Part shown: positions 44,069-53,964 of the stretch, in pieces
Layout: each line of letters starts with the position of its first letter
Position numbering within the stretch: the first letter of the stretch is position 1
Source: DASRLE01 sp963825315
GTDB taxonomy: Bacteria; Verrucomicrobiota; Verrucomicrobiia; Limisphaerales; Palsa-1400
Direction of reading: 5' to 3'
Assembly: GCA_963825315.1 (NCBI GenBank)
Contig: CAWGST010000001.1
Span: 1,178,001 to 1,242,000 of the forward strand
Length of the DNA: 64,000 nucleotides
Translations under genes and position numbers: made by a program
The notes under the pieces: model-generated
What the model was told of the DNA's origin: nothing
Seen by the model: only the letters and a program-made list of their open reading frames with translations
The model's database searches: none

Positions 44069-45548
44069 GGGACACCGGCCTTTCCAGCAACGCGTCGTAG
44101 CCGCTCAGTTCCGGCTCCAGCGTCATCTCCGGCCAGCGGGCGCCGGCGTCCAAGTTCAGGTAACGCCGCAAATCCGCCGCGCGCCACCGGCCTGTCCGAT
44201 TGGGGCCGGCCCATTCGCCGACCAGGGCGCTCAGGGCCGACTCGCCCAGTTCAGACGCCAGTTTGAGCAGGTGCAGATATTCGATTTGACCGGCCCGCAA
44301 ACCATGATCGTTGACCAGACGGTCATAGGCCAAACGGAACGACCCATCGGGGAAAAACTCCTCGCGATGCACGTAATGGGTGAACGCGCCGGGCTTGCGC
44401 AGCAGAGGCTCGATCAAGTGCCGGTAGTCGATCACCGCGCCGCGATCCCCGGTGGCTCGCGCCAACTCCAGCAGCAGTTCCCGCCCGTGAAAGATTTTCA
44501 AATGCCCTTCGTAAACTTCCACTTTAACCTCCTGGCCGATCCAGCGCGCCGGCACCGAATAGGTCACCTTCTTGACCCGAATCGTGCTGTGGAGGCTGAC
44601 CGGACAGCGCAGTTCGTCATACTCGCTCAAGCGGGTCGGAGGCAGCGGACGCAGCGCCTCCCACTCCTCCTTGAGTTTGACCGAGCAGTTCTGATTGCCC
44701 TTGCGCAACGCCGTCCACAGAAACCGGTCATACGCTTCGGCCGCTTCAAAGTCCCGATAGCCGCGCAAGAGCAGATGTTGCTTGAGCCGCCGTTTCAGAT
44801 GGCCGTTGCGCGATTCCACATCGCCGTTTTCGTGCGGCTTGCGAATGCCGATGGTTTGGGGCTTCAGCCCGTAGTGCTCCGCCAGCGCCAGAAAATCACG
44901 GTTGAACTCCCGCCCGCCGCTGCCGACGCGATGGGTGGCGGCGCTGCTGTTGTCGATTTGCAGCCGTTCCGGCACCCGGCCCAATTGATGCAATGCCTCC
45001 TGCAAACCGTGGCGCAGACTCAACAGCGACTCGGATTGACAGCGCGTGGCCCACGACCAATTGGAATAGGGCAAGACCGCATGACACAACAAATGCTCCA
45101 GCGGCGCTCCCCGCACCGTCACCGCCAACTCGCTGGCGTCGGTCCAATCCACCTGCATCACCCTGCCTGGAAGATGCTCCTGCTCGAAGAACACCTCCTT
45201 GTCCCGGCCATGCTGCAAACGCCATTGCAGCACCCGCCGTTGAAACGAGCGCAACGCCGAGCCAGCGGCCTGGTCGGGATGGAGGCCCCGCAGATAATCG
45301 AACAACTCTTTGGCTTCCAGTTCGGGCGCTTGGAAGAGCATTTGCCGGGCGGGTTCCCAAATGGCCGCCAGCGGATCGGGCCGCGTGCGCCAGCCATGCT
45401 TCTGTTGCAGTTGCTCCGGCGGTTGGGCCGCCTGGATGTATTTTCGCGCGGTCTGCGGATGCACATCCGCTTTCATCGCGCTGACGACAATGTTCGCTGC
45501 TTTCTGATATTCACTCATGAGCTTCCGGTATTGTTTGTTTGTGATCAT
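44061..45548 (-). CDS. istA: IS21 transposase IstA (copy 2)
   Basis: About 495 residues with the DDE core RVMQVDWTDASELAV, LQIDNSSAATHRV, PHENGDVESRNGHLK. Identical in amino-acid sequence to copy 1 as far as seen. The start was chosen at MITNKQYRK as in copy 1. The high identity indicates recent transposition or recent duplication by recombination. Confidence 0.95.
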   Translation of the reverse strand: MITNKQYRKLMSEYQKAANIVVSAMKADVHPQTARKYIQAAQPPEQLQQKHGWRTRPDPLAAIWEPARQMLFQAPELEAKELFDYLRGLHPDQAAGSALRSFQRRVLQWRLQHGRDKEVFFEQEHLPGRVMQVDWTDASELAVTVRGAPLEHLLCHAVLPYSNWSWATRCQSESLLSLRHGLQEALHQLGRVPERLQIDNSSAATHRVGSGGREFNRDFLALAEHYGLKPQTIGIRKPHENGDVESRNGHLKRRLKQHLLLRGYRDFEAAEAYDRFLWTALRKGNQNCSVKLKEEWEALRPLPPTRLSEYDELRCPVSLHSTIRVKKVTYSVPARWIGQEVKVEVYEGHLKIFHGRELLLELARATGDRGAVIDYRHLIEPLLRKPGAFTHYVHREEFFPDGSFRLAYDRLVNDHGLRAGQIEYLHLLKLASELGESALSALVGEWAGPNRTGRWRAADLRRYLNLDAGARWPEMTLEPELSGYDALLERPVSHE

Positions 45549-45659
45549 TTGCGGCGGTTTGGGGATGGCCTCCGGCCATCCCAACCGCCGCCTGATCATT
45601 ACCGGCTCACTGGTGAATTTTAATTGTCGTCAGTGGTGATTTTTAATTGTCGTTCGACA

Positions 45660-45665
45660 CCGTAG
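45660..45665. repeat. IS21 copy 2 target-site duplication, right
   Basis: CCGTAG, matching 43128-43133. Confidence 0.85.
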
Positions 45666-45707
45666 AGCCACTTTTCCGGGCTGTGAGGGTTTGGGGAGAC
45701 TATTGCA

Positions 45708-46202
45708 TCAAAAGAAACCTCTGATATGAATAAAGCTCATTCGAGAGTGGCCGGTTTTGATTCGACCCCGGCCGGCTCTGGGTTGTGAAGCGACCGGTGA
45801 CATGGAGTTTTCAGGGTGGGCTTGGGTCGGAGGGTGTTGGGGGGTGGATTGGGGAGAAAATGATGGGTTGATGCCGGTGGGACGGGCGACGATCTCCAAT
45901 TCCTGAATGGCTTTGTCGCAGGCGTCTATGGCTGTCTGTTGATGGCCGTTGAAAGTGTCCTTGGAATGTTGGAGTTCCAATTTGGCGTGGCGCAGGGCCA
46001 TGATGGCCTGACGAAACGATTGGTGCTGGGGCGCTGACCTGAATCCTAAAAACCGGTTCGTGGTGGCCGGTTGCCAATTTGTCGTTGTCACCCACAGACG
46101 CACGAATTGAGCATTGGTGCTGGTTTGCCCGCGCAGGTCGCTGACGGCCACAGACAGACATTCCGTTAATATAACTGTACAGAAGAGGAGATCTTTCGTC
46201 AT
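45708..46202 (-). CDS. Small secreted protein of unknown function
   Basis: About 164 residues. MTKDLLFCTVILTECLSVAV is a likely signal peptide. The mature part has FRQAIMALRHAKLELQHSKD and HQQTAIDACDKAIQELEIVA, a helical pair seen in small secreted proteins of Verrucomicrobia and Planctomycetes. The tail is Pro/Ser/Gln-rich. Function is unknown. It is the last gene of a minus-strand run of secreted proteins. Confidence 0.6.
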   Translation of the reverse strand: MTKDLLFCTVILTECLSVAVSDLRGQTSTNAQFVRLWVTTTNWQPATTNRFLGFRSAPQHQSFRQAIMALRHAKLELQHSKDTFNGHQQTAIDACDKAIQELEIVARPTGINPSFSPQSTPQHPPTQAHPENSMSPVASQPRAGRGRIKTGHSRMSFIHIRGFF

Positions 46203-46228
46203 TTTATTCCAGGGTGTTTTCAAACGGC

Positions 46229-46951
46229 TCAGTGCTTGTTTGACACAGAGTTCGTTCCGACACCTGCGCCCGATCTTTCAAACATTTCGATCTTGATCGG
46301 TGGCCGTAAAATCAATTGGGCATCTTCTACTCGCAACGTCCAAAGCTCGGCTTTGGGCTGCACCAATGTGACTTTAACAACCGACTGTCCATTGCATTGC
46401 CATTCCACCGTATACTTGCTGGTCGTCATGTCTCGAATGACCCAGGGCTCAATTAAGGCGGTTGACGATTTGTTGAGCTGCTCTACGTTCACGAATGCTT
46501 TCGCCAGAAATTGTGTCGCCATGATGTAAGCGGCGTTGGTGTTCACTACCGATGGATCAATGGCAAATTGTTTGTTTTCGTCATACGAGTATGGATTTTG
46601 CCCCTTTATCAGCCGCGTAATGTAGCAAAGATGCCTTCCTTTTCCGAAACCGTAAGAATAATTTGTCGTGCGAATGTTACCCAAAGCCCCAAACCTGATC
46701 GCCATGTAAGGCGGAGTAATAAACAACTCTTTCAGAGCATTTGTGGTAATGGGCAGCACTTCCGGCAAGTTCAGTCGTTGAGCATATTCATTTACCTCGG
46801 CCAGCATTGCCGTTGAAGTCGCTTCTCGATATGCGGGAGTGACCTTGAAATCACGTTGCGCCCAGCCGTAATTGCTTTGTGAGAACAATTGAAAGCAAAC
46901 ACATATCTGTGCTGCAAGAACGAATCTGATTTTGAAACACTTGGCTGGCAT
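46229..46951 (-). CDS. Secreted protein of unknown function
   Basis: 240 residues. MPAKCFKIRFVLAAQICVCF with a hydrophobic stretch and GWA is a plausible signal peptide. The body has PPYMAIRFGALGNIRTTNYS and YTVEWQCNGQSVVKVTLVQP. No family is recognised. It lies 16 bases downstream of the gene at 46968 on the same strand, so it probably belongs to the operon of the giant-protein locus. The open frame extends to 47059 but overlaps the upstream gene. Confidence 0.6.
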   Translation of the reverse strand: MPAKCFKIRFVLAAQICVCFQLFSQSNYGWAQRDFKVTPAYREATSTAMLAEVNEYAQRLNLPEVLPITTNALKELFITPPYMAIRFGALGNIRTTNYSYGFGKGRHLCYITRLIKGQNPYSYDENKQFAIDPSVVNTNAAYIMATQFLAKAFVNVEQLNKSSTALIEPWVIRDMTTSKYTVEWQCNGQSVVKVTLVQPKAELWTLRVEDAQLILRPPIKIEMFERSGAGVGTNSVSNKH

Positions 46952-46967
46952 ACACCTGTTCTCCGTT

Positions 46968-47759
46968 TTACGGGTAAGGAACCACAATCCATTGGGAATT
47001 TGAATGAATGGAGCAATGTGTCGCCGGGCAAATTGGTCTAATAAATATCTTGGACGCAAACTCTTCGTCTTTTCTGATTTGACCGTTTGCTGTTTTCAAA
47101 TCCCAGATCTCGTCAATGACTCCTTTATCCGTGTGTCCAGTAATTGTCTTTAATAGATTGGTCTGCGAGTCGAATATCTCAATTCGGTAATCCGCTGTTT
47201 GGACTTGTAAAAATCCATGAAACCACATTTGCGTGCCGAACTCGGTGCTGCCCGGGTCTATTTGAATAATGTTGGTTACCTTTTCCATTCTGGTCGGACC
47301 ACAAATGTTTCCTATCCGGCTATGCAGCGAGCCCGGAAGAAGTAATACAGCCTGTATCGTGTGTTGTCCATTTGTGCAGAATGTTGTATTCCACTCGACC
47401 CTATATCCGCCTGCGGGCTGCGCTTTAAACGCATACGCATAAGCCTCCTTGCCATTATCTTCGAGCTTCAGCACCCCAAACCTCAAAGATGGAACGGGAG
47501 CGGTAAAGGCGATCGAATATGAAAGCGTAAAGGGTTCATTACAGGTGATGATTGGAACCAGGTTTAATGAATTCTGCGTGGCCGCCAGATTCGTCCCAAA
47601 AACCTCTTGGACCCGCCGTTGAAGCCAGCCCTGGTCGATATCGCTCGTGTTTTGCGCGTGGGTAACACGGACGAGTCTAGGCCCGTACATGAGTGACACG
47701 CCCGAGATTAATAGGACACCAAACACGGTCGCCTGCATGATGGTGCATTTGTTTCTCAT
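46968..47759 (-). CDS. Secreted paralogue of the giant protein's pre-C-terminal domain
   Basis: 263 residues with a signal peptide (MRNKCTIMQATVFGVLLISG). The rest resembles a region of the giant protein just upstream of its caspase-like domain: here YRVEWNTTFCTNGQHTIQAV, FGTQMWFHGFLQVQTADYRI and TITGHTDKGVIDEIWDL; there YLVQWNTTFASNGPHFLSVE, FGSQMWIYGTLPVQSADYEI and IITGHTDSNTVDEVWDLTV. The start overlaps the stop of the giant gene by four bases, so the genes were coupled. The domain is beta-rich and extracellular; its ligand is unknown. Confidence 0.75.
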   Translation of the reverse strand: MRNKCTIMQATVFGVLLISGVSLMYGPRLVRVTHAQNTSDIDQGWLQRRVQEVFGTNLAATQNSLNLVPIITCNEPFTLSYSIAFTAPVPSLRFGVLKLEDNGKEAYAYAFKAQPAGGYRVEWNTTFCTNGQHTIQAVLLLPGSLHSRIGNICGPTRMEKVTNIIQIDPGSTEFGTQMWFHGFLQVQTADYRIEIFDSQTNLLKTITGHTDKGVIDEIWDLKTANGQIRKDEEFASKIFIRPICPATHCSIHSNSQWIVVPYP

Positions 47760-50275
47760 TGTGGTTCTCGCGTGAGGTACGAATAGCCAAACACTTTCCA
47801 ATTGACGCTCAATGGAATGTCAGTCGCTCCACTTGACTGTGCTCCGGAATACACGCAGTAAACCAAAGGCGCGCCGGACATCCAAAGATTATAGAGCACC
47901 GCAAGATGCGAGCCATAGATTTCTACGTCTTCCCAGTACATGGGTTGAGGATCCATAACATCCCCTGTCCATGCAACCATCGCTTGCGGAGCGAAACCCG
48001 CCTTTCGATACCACCAACTTGCGTGGGAGCCGGGTTCGATTCCAAAGGCATCAGCGAGGTAGTTTGCGTCTCCACACTCACAGGCGTCTAAAATAACGAA
48101 TCGAAAAGGATGCGGTCGCTTGGCGGGACCGTGCCGGTTACGATCGATAATATTCCCTGTCGCCGCCCCAACATCCCAGTAGGCTATTGTCGGCAGTTGA
48201 TCTGCGTCCTCCTGCGAGGGGCCAAATGAAATTGCGCTTCCATGCCCGTACCAGAAAAAGTTTCCGACGCATGGATTGCCAATATCTTGAAGAATTTGTT
48301 GCTTCTGAGTGTCTGACCAAATGTAAAATGGATCACGATCCCATCCGTTTAGCGTTGTGTTATTGTAAGTATTATCTAGTCCCGGATTGAATACTATGTT
48401 TTCTACGTCGCCCTCAACCATTGACATGAGATTGTTAGCATTCAAGTTCGGGTCCCCCATCCAGCCAAAGCCGAGGCCTAGAGTAAAATAGTCGCCGCAT
48501 GAACCTTTCTTGAAGCGATAGACTGGAACGGGACCGTTAGGCGGTAGCGCATCAGGGATTGCTGAACTGCTAAATGAGGAAGAGCCGCTGTTGGCGGTGG
48601 CGGCACCGGTTGGCGTGATCCAGATTTCAGTGTAGAATTCGTCGTCATCTCTGACTTGCTGGTTGACCGTCAAATCCCAGACTTCATCAACAGTGTTGGA
48701 GTCCGTGTGGCCAGTAATTATCTGCAATGGATTGTCTGTCGTATCGTTGGTTGCATAAATATCAATTTCGTAGTCCGCGCTCTGAACCGGCAGGGTTCCA
48801 TAAATCCACATTTGGCTGCCGAAAGTGATAGTGTCTGGATCGAAGTGAATAAGGTTGTTGACGCTCTCAATTCTTGCGGGGCCTAAAACAGACAGAACAT
48901 GCTGCGGCTCTGAAGAGTTTAGCTCAGCGGCGGAACCAAGCATGTTCATCTCAACTGATAGGAAGTGTGGGCCGTTCGACGCGAATGTTGTGTTCCACTG
49001 AACCAAGTATGTCCCGTTTGGTTGTTGATCAAACTCATCTGTGCTCGCTGGCTGACCATTGTCCAAAAGAGCAAGCATGCAGTTGCTGACGTTGACGTTA
49101 TTCGTCAAAGGAATCGAATAAGTGAGAATAAACGGCTCTTGGCCGGTAATTAGCGGAGTCAAAGCAAAGGGATTGCCCGATACGAGGGGATTCGCGCCCA
49201 AAATCCGATCGGCAGTTCCAGTCAAACCATCGCCGGCCAAATCGACATCGTCGTAAAGAGCGTTGTAGGCATCCCAATTTATGCCGTCGGTCATTGGGTT
49301 CAGCCAATCTGTTTCGCTGTCAGTGTGGATGCTGTAATTGCCGTCCCCGTGCCAATTCTCAACATAATCAGGAATTCCATCCCCATCCGTATCAAGCGGG
49401 ACCCAACCGTTTGCGCTGTTGCTCGCAGCCAAGTAGTGCAGGCCAATATCGACAATGGCATTGCCCTGAACGGTCTGGTTTGTCGCGGTCGTGTAATGGT
49501 AAAGGCACAACTGATCCGCCGTCGTGCTGCCATTGGTCTGCAGGACGGTGCCGGGTGCCATGTAATAATTGCCAAACGGGCCGCTTTGATACGGCGGCGG
49601 GCTGGTCAGTATTTGATCGTTGGAACCGTTTGTGCTGCCATCATCGGTTTGAGCTGTGGTCAACTGCCCGGCCAGGGAGCCTAGAAGCAGATTGTCCCCT
49701 CCGGAATTTGTCCACCATCCATTATAATTATAATCCAAAGGCTGAGACGAATCTGAATCCTGCGAGAAGTCCTCCCTGTCGAACAAGTTGTTTTTCAACT
49801 GCCAGTATCCCTGCGATGTGGTGAAGGGATGCAGCGCGAGAACACCCCGTTTGAACAGGTTGTTATATGCGTAGAATGGCAGATCAACAAACGGTGCGTT
49901 TGCTGGAGCATTGAAATTGGGTTGCAGCATGATGAAGGTATCCTCGAATAGATTATTGGCCCATTCAACGGAGCCGGACGGATTGATCGTGCTGCCAGCC
50001 TGATCCCCCAAAACAATCTGCCCGCCATACATGCTGCAATCCTGCATGTTCCAAACCAGTGAGCTGGCATACGAAAATGCGAAAACCTGGTAATCACATT
50101 GAGGAGTAAAGACACAACCTGCCTCCACACCAAAGTCGTCTTGTGTCATATAGAAGTTGCAGAAGCGCATATTGAGTTGCGGCGCCGCATCCCAGTTGTC
50201 GTTTGCAGTCGGGAGCGGCACGAAGAACGCCGGACCTCCGTAAGGCGTGAATCCCAAGGATGGGCTCAAGTACCT
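47756..50275 (-). CDS. Giant protein, C-terminal piece with caspase-like (clan CD) domain
   Basis: About 840 codons, in frame from the shift near 50275. After beta-helix repeats (FYAYNNLFKRGVLALHPF) come a Ca-binding-like DTDGDGIPDYVENWHGDG and a beta domain shared with the gene at 46968. The last 220 residues show GNFFWYGHGSAISFG and FRFVILDACECGDANYLADA. His in HGS (48242-48244) and Cys in DAC (48080-48082) are spaced and placed as the catalytic dyad of C25/caspase/CHAT-like peptidases. It might cleave surface proteins or process itself. Alone this piece lacks a signal peptide. Confidence 0.75.
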   Translation of the reverse strand, partial: RYLSPSLGFTPYGGPAFFVPLPTANDNWDAAPQLNMRFCNFYMTQDDFGVEAGCVFTPQCDYQVFAFSYASSLVWNMQDCSMYGGQIVLGDQAGSTINPSGSVEWANNLFEDTFIMLQPNFNAPANAPFVDLPFYAYNNLFKRGVLALHPFTTSQGYWQLKNNLFDREDFSQDSDSSQPLDYNYNGWWTNSGGDNLLLGSLAGQLTTAQTDDGSTNGSNDQILTSPPPYQSGPFGNYYMAPGTVLQTNGSTTADQLCLYHYTTATNQTVQGNAIVDIGLHYLAASNSANGWVPLDTDGDGIPDYVENWHGDGNYSIHTDSETDWLNPMTDGINWDAYNALYDDVDLAGDGLTGTADRILGANPLVSGNPFALTPLITGQEPFILTYSIPLTNNVNVSNCMLALLDNGQPASTDEFDQQPNGTYLVQWNTTFASNGPHFLSVEMNMLGSAAELNSSEPQHVLSVLGPARIESVNNLIHFDPDTITFGSQMWIYGTLPVQSADYEIDIYATNDTTDNPLQIITGHTDSNTVDEVWDLTVNQQVRDDDEFYTEIWITPTGAATANSGSSSFSSSAIPDALPPNGPVPVYRFKKGSCGDYFTLGLGFGWMGDPNLNANNLMSMVEGDVENIVFNPGLDNTYNNTTLNGWDRDPFYIWSDTQKQQILQDIGNPCVGNFFWYGHGSAISFGPSQEDADQLPTIAYWDVGAATGNIIDRNRHGPAKRPHPFRFVILDACECGDANYLADAFGIEPGSHASWWYRKAGFAPQAMVAWTGDVMDPQPMYWEDVEIYGSHLAVLYNLWMSGAPLVYCVYSGAQSSGATDIPLSVNWKVFGYSYLTREPQ

Positions 50276-52640
50276 GATTGTACACCTGTCCTGCCGCAAA
50301 CGGCCCTTCCTGGACCAAAGTATTGTCCGTAAAAGTGATCGGCTGGGTTGGCGTTCCCTGGCTCGTGAATAAGGAATTGTCGGTCAAATAAAATCCAGCA
50401 AGATGATCATTGCGAAAGCCGATCGCAGTGCCGCGAAGCACCGTGATGCTGCCGCCCTGTACGACCATATCAGCCACCGTGTAGTCCAGCGGGTCATAAT
50501 AGTATCCCAAATCAGGCGCTCCGCCTGTGTAGCGCGCCGCCTGGGGAAACAGCGTCAACTGGCCCGAAATCGTCATGTTCGTCGGAAATGATACAGGAGC
50601 ATAAGTCGTCTTGTGCGACAAGTCAACCAGCATTCCCTGGCTGATATTGACCGTGCCATTGCTGCGATACGGGCTGCCGGGCGGCAAATAGTAATTTCCG
50701 TCATTGACCGATTGGAACGGCCACACAGATGGACTCTCGACATTCCGCGTGGAAATCACAGGCCCGTCTCCGATTGTTCCCAACACAATGCAATTTGCCA
50801 TATTCAGGCGGGAGGGGGAAAACTCTGAGTCGCAAAATGAGATAACATCGGCGGTGACTTGTTCCGCGTCCACCTCGGCACAACTATTCTGTGCCGCCAC
50901 CGCGTAATTGCAGCGGGCGAACAGGACGTTGTGCAGCCGGTTTGTTGAACAACCGCCGGGCAGCCTGCTGTTGACGCCCGAATTGCAGGAGTAAAACTGG
51001 GAATCCCACACCTCCAACACCCCGGTATTCGTGGGCGTCGTTACCGCCTGGTCCGCATAGAGAAACCGAAAGTTAGTCAGCGAAATCGAGCTTGCGCTGT
51101 GGGCATCATCCAAATTGAGATAAGTCGTGCCCAGCGGAGCGGTTTGCGGCATTCCAGTGGAAATATAACCCGGCGTGAGTCTTATCGCGTTATCCAATAC
51201 CGGGCCAATCACTTCGCCTTGCGAATCATCATCAATCGATGTCAACGTCACCGCATGATAAGGCCCTGAAGTGCAATTCAACGATCCGTGAATCGCCACA
51301 CCCGCGTTATATTCCGGCAAGTCGAAATCAAATTTCAGAACTGAGCCTCCTTCAATCGTCGTAGAGCCATAAAGTTCCACAACACCACCGCGATACCAGG
51401 GACAGCCGATCAAATACGTCGAACCGTCTCGAAACGTATAGTTTTGTCTCGGTCCAAACAGAGGCATGTATGCACATCCTGTAGGTCCGGAGTCATACAG
51501 AACTGCGCTGGTGCTGAGAATGGAGTTTGTCCCGCCGCAATTCGTTGTGGACACCAGCACGGCATAAGTGCCGACGACGCCTGTAGTGCCAAATTGAATA
51601 TTGTCCAACGTATAATTGCTGCAAGTCGCATTTGGAATATTGGTAAATGTGCTGTTGCCATCCCATTCCTGCCATTGATAATTCAAATTCGTGCCCAGAG
51701 CCGTCACAGCGAAGGTGACAGTATCCGGCTCAAATGCCAACTGGCTCATCGGCTGCAATGTAATTCCCACATCAATGTCGGACACAACCAAAACCGCATT
51801 GGAACTGTCGAAAGAATCGCCCTCCAGATCTGTTATGGTAACACTGTAATTACCATCGTCATTCGTCGTAAGGTTGGTGATTGTATAAGTGCTGTTTGTT
51901 GCACCACTAATGGGATTTGTTTCATCGTACCATTGATAGGTACATGGCCCACCAGCAGCGAGAGCCAGAAACGTGGCAGTGCCTCCTGCGCCGTTGGTCT
52001 GGCTGACTGGCTCGACGAGAAAAGCCGGCAGACTGAAAGCAACGAGCGGTCCATCGGCGCTCACCCCGGAGCCATTAAGGACAAGGTGAGCTTGAAGATA
52101 ATGATTGCCCACGGAATAGCAGTTTGCATTCCAGACTAACAATGGGCCATTTTGATTCGTTTGAGTCGATGTCGTGGCGGTGATGCCATCCACCATCAGC
52201 GTCAGTTGGCCCTTGCTTTCAATCAATGTATTGCTGACCACAAACGTGAAACAGCCCGTCGTGCTCAGCCCGGCGTCTATTTGACCGAGTATCAACGGAT
52301 TGTCAAAAGCGAGCGGATCAGTGCCAAGGGCAGTCTCAACCGAGCCAACCATGCCGTCTCCATCAAGGTCAATATTTGAATAGAAAGTACTGTTGGGATC
52401 AGTGGCGCCCAGCGGAATTTGCCCGTTTCCGTTCACATCTGCAACGTAATCCGGGATTCCATTCGTAGCAAGCGGGACCCAACCGTTGGCGCTGTTGCTG
52501 CTGGCCGCCACATAATGAAGCCCAATATCGACCATGGCATCGCCCTGAAGGGTCTGATCACTTCTCGTCGTATAATAATACAGCCCAAGCAGATTCGCAT
52601 TCGTGCTGCCATTACCAGTCAGCACCGTGCCGGGCGCCAT
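50276..52640 (-). CDS. Giant protein, fourth piece: Ig-like domains and beta-helix module 3
   Basis: Opens with MAPGTVLTGNGSTNANLLGL directly after the TAG stop. It has a DLDGDGMVGSVETALGTDP Ca-binding-like stretch, two Ig-like domains (CTYQWYDETNPISGATNST; LNYQWQEWDGNSTF) and a beta-helix module (FGPRQNYTFRDGSTYLIG, YLNLDDAHSASSISLTNFRF, VLEVWDSQFYSC). Correct coding ends at VYNQ; one surplus base then shifts the frame, and the open frame runs on as nonsense to 50094. Confidence 0.65.
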
Positions 52641-53964
52641 CTAATAATTGCCAAATGGCCCAATTTGATAGGGCGGAGGTTTGCTCAGAGTCTGGTCTGT
52701 GTTCGTTCCGGTACCCGCGCCATTGTTGGTCAACTCCGACACGACCTGCCAACAACCAGCCAGTTCCGATGTCCAAGAGTTGTTGACTTTTGCACTCCAG
52801 TAGCCGTTATGGTCCGCTTCAAAGGGTTGACTTGCATTTGTATCCTGGACGAGTGTGACTGAGTCGAATAAATTATTTCTCACACTCCAAGCACCATCCG
52901 ATGTCGGTGTTGGCATTACTATTACCGCTTGTGGTTGGTTGAACGGCGGGGCCCATGCCCATCCTCCTCCGGGCCCTCCTATGAACAGGTTATTACAGAC
53001 GTAAACTGGAAGATCGACATTGGTTACTTCAACAGGTCCATAATAACCGCTCCATCCATCATCCGGGCGAAAGCACGGGTCCAGGTAGATTCCTACGGAC
53101 TCGAAAGAGTTATTCGTCCATGAGATCGACCCGGGCGGATATACAACATTCATGGAGTCGCATGTACCGTTGATCCAGCTCAGCAGCGGTTGGCCAAGGA
53201 CAATCTGCCCGCCTTGCAGGGTACAGTCCTGCATTGTCCAATAAATCGAACTGGCCCAAGAATAACTTAATACCTCCATCTCTCCGAGATTACCGGCCCA
53301 AACTGGGAAGTCATCGGCTGTCGAATAAACATTACAAAAGCGTAGGTTCAGTGTTGGAGACAAACTGTTGCTGCTGGTTCCCGCTTGTGGGCAGATGAAA
53401 TCGATGCCACCATAATTGTAATAACTGTCATACACATAAGGGTTCGAGGGAGACGAGTATGGCTGGTACACCCAACCCGGTTGCAACGGCCCCTCTTGCA
53501 CAAATTCAATATCAGTAAAAATGATCGGGTTCGTTGCCATACCTTGAGCGACAAAGGAGGAGCCATCCTGCAGGAAAAAGCCGCCCAAATCGTCATTGCG
53601 AAAGCCAATCGCCGTTCCTGGCAACACCGTCACTTTGTTTGTCACAAACATCGCCGCAACCGAATAATCCAGCGGGTCATAATAATATCCCAAATCCGGC
53701 GCGCCGCCGTCGTAACGCTTTGCCACCGGAAAGAGTGTTATCTCATCGATTCCGATTCCGATCAGCCCCCACGGATAACCCGATAGGGAATAGTAACATT
53801 CAGGAAAGTCACCGGTACTGGCTGCCAGAAAGTGAAATAGGCGCGACCGTGGTCTTCTGCCACAACTGCTGAAGCATTGGCTCGCTGATATTGGTAGTTC
53901 CCGCACCGCGACAGGCGCTCTTGTTCGCAAGATAATAAGACGCGTCGTCTCCCGCTTCGAAGGG
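52641..53964 (-). CDS. Giant protein, third piece: end of beta-helix module 2
   Basis: The frame to 52641 encodes RYDGGAPDLGYYYDPLDYSV, then beta-helix coils (LNLRFCNVYSTADDF, SYSWASSIYWTMQDCTLQGG) and ends PPPYQIGPFGNY at TAG. The homologous place in the next module reads FGNYYMAPGT, so TAG replaces a Tyr codon. Between 53760 and 53964 coding passes through three frames, ending one with ISLSGSQYR and using FWQPVPVTFLNVTIPYRV in another. Confidence 0.6.

Larger units (their letters stand above)
43134..45659 (-). mobile_element. IS21-family insertion sequence, copy 2
   Basis: 2526 bp, the same length and orientation as copy 1, with its own 6-bp target duplication CCGTAG. The two copies are nearly identical; the translations show one synonymous difference. 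They therefore form an 18.5-kb direct repeat bracket around hypCDE, tRNA-Asn and the integrative element. Confidence 0.95.

Noticed and set aside
22107..45659. The IS21 pair as a composite transposon
   Set aside because: Each copy has its own different target duplication, so they are two independent insertions, not one unit moved together.
45740..45785. Possible tRNA-like T-arm (attR candidate) after IS21 copy 2
   Set aside because: The sequence pairs GCCGG with CCGGC but does not match the tRNA-Asn 3' end or a normal T-arm.
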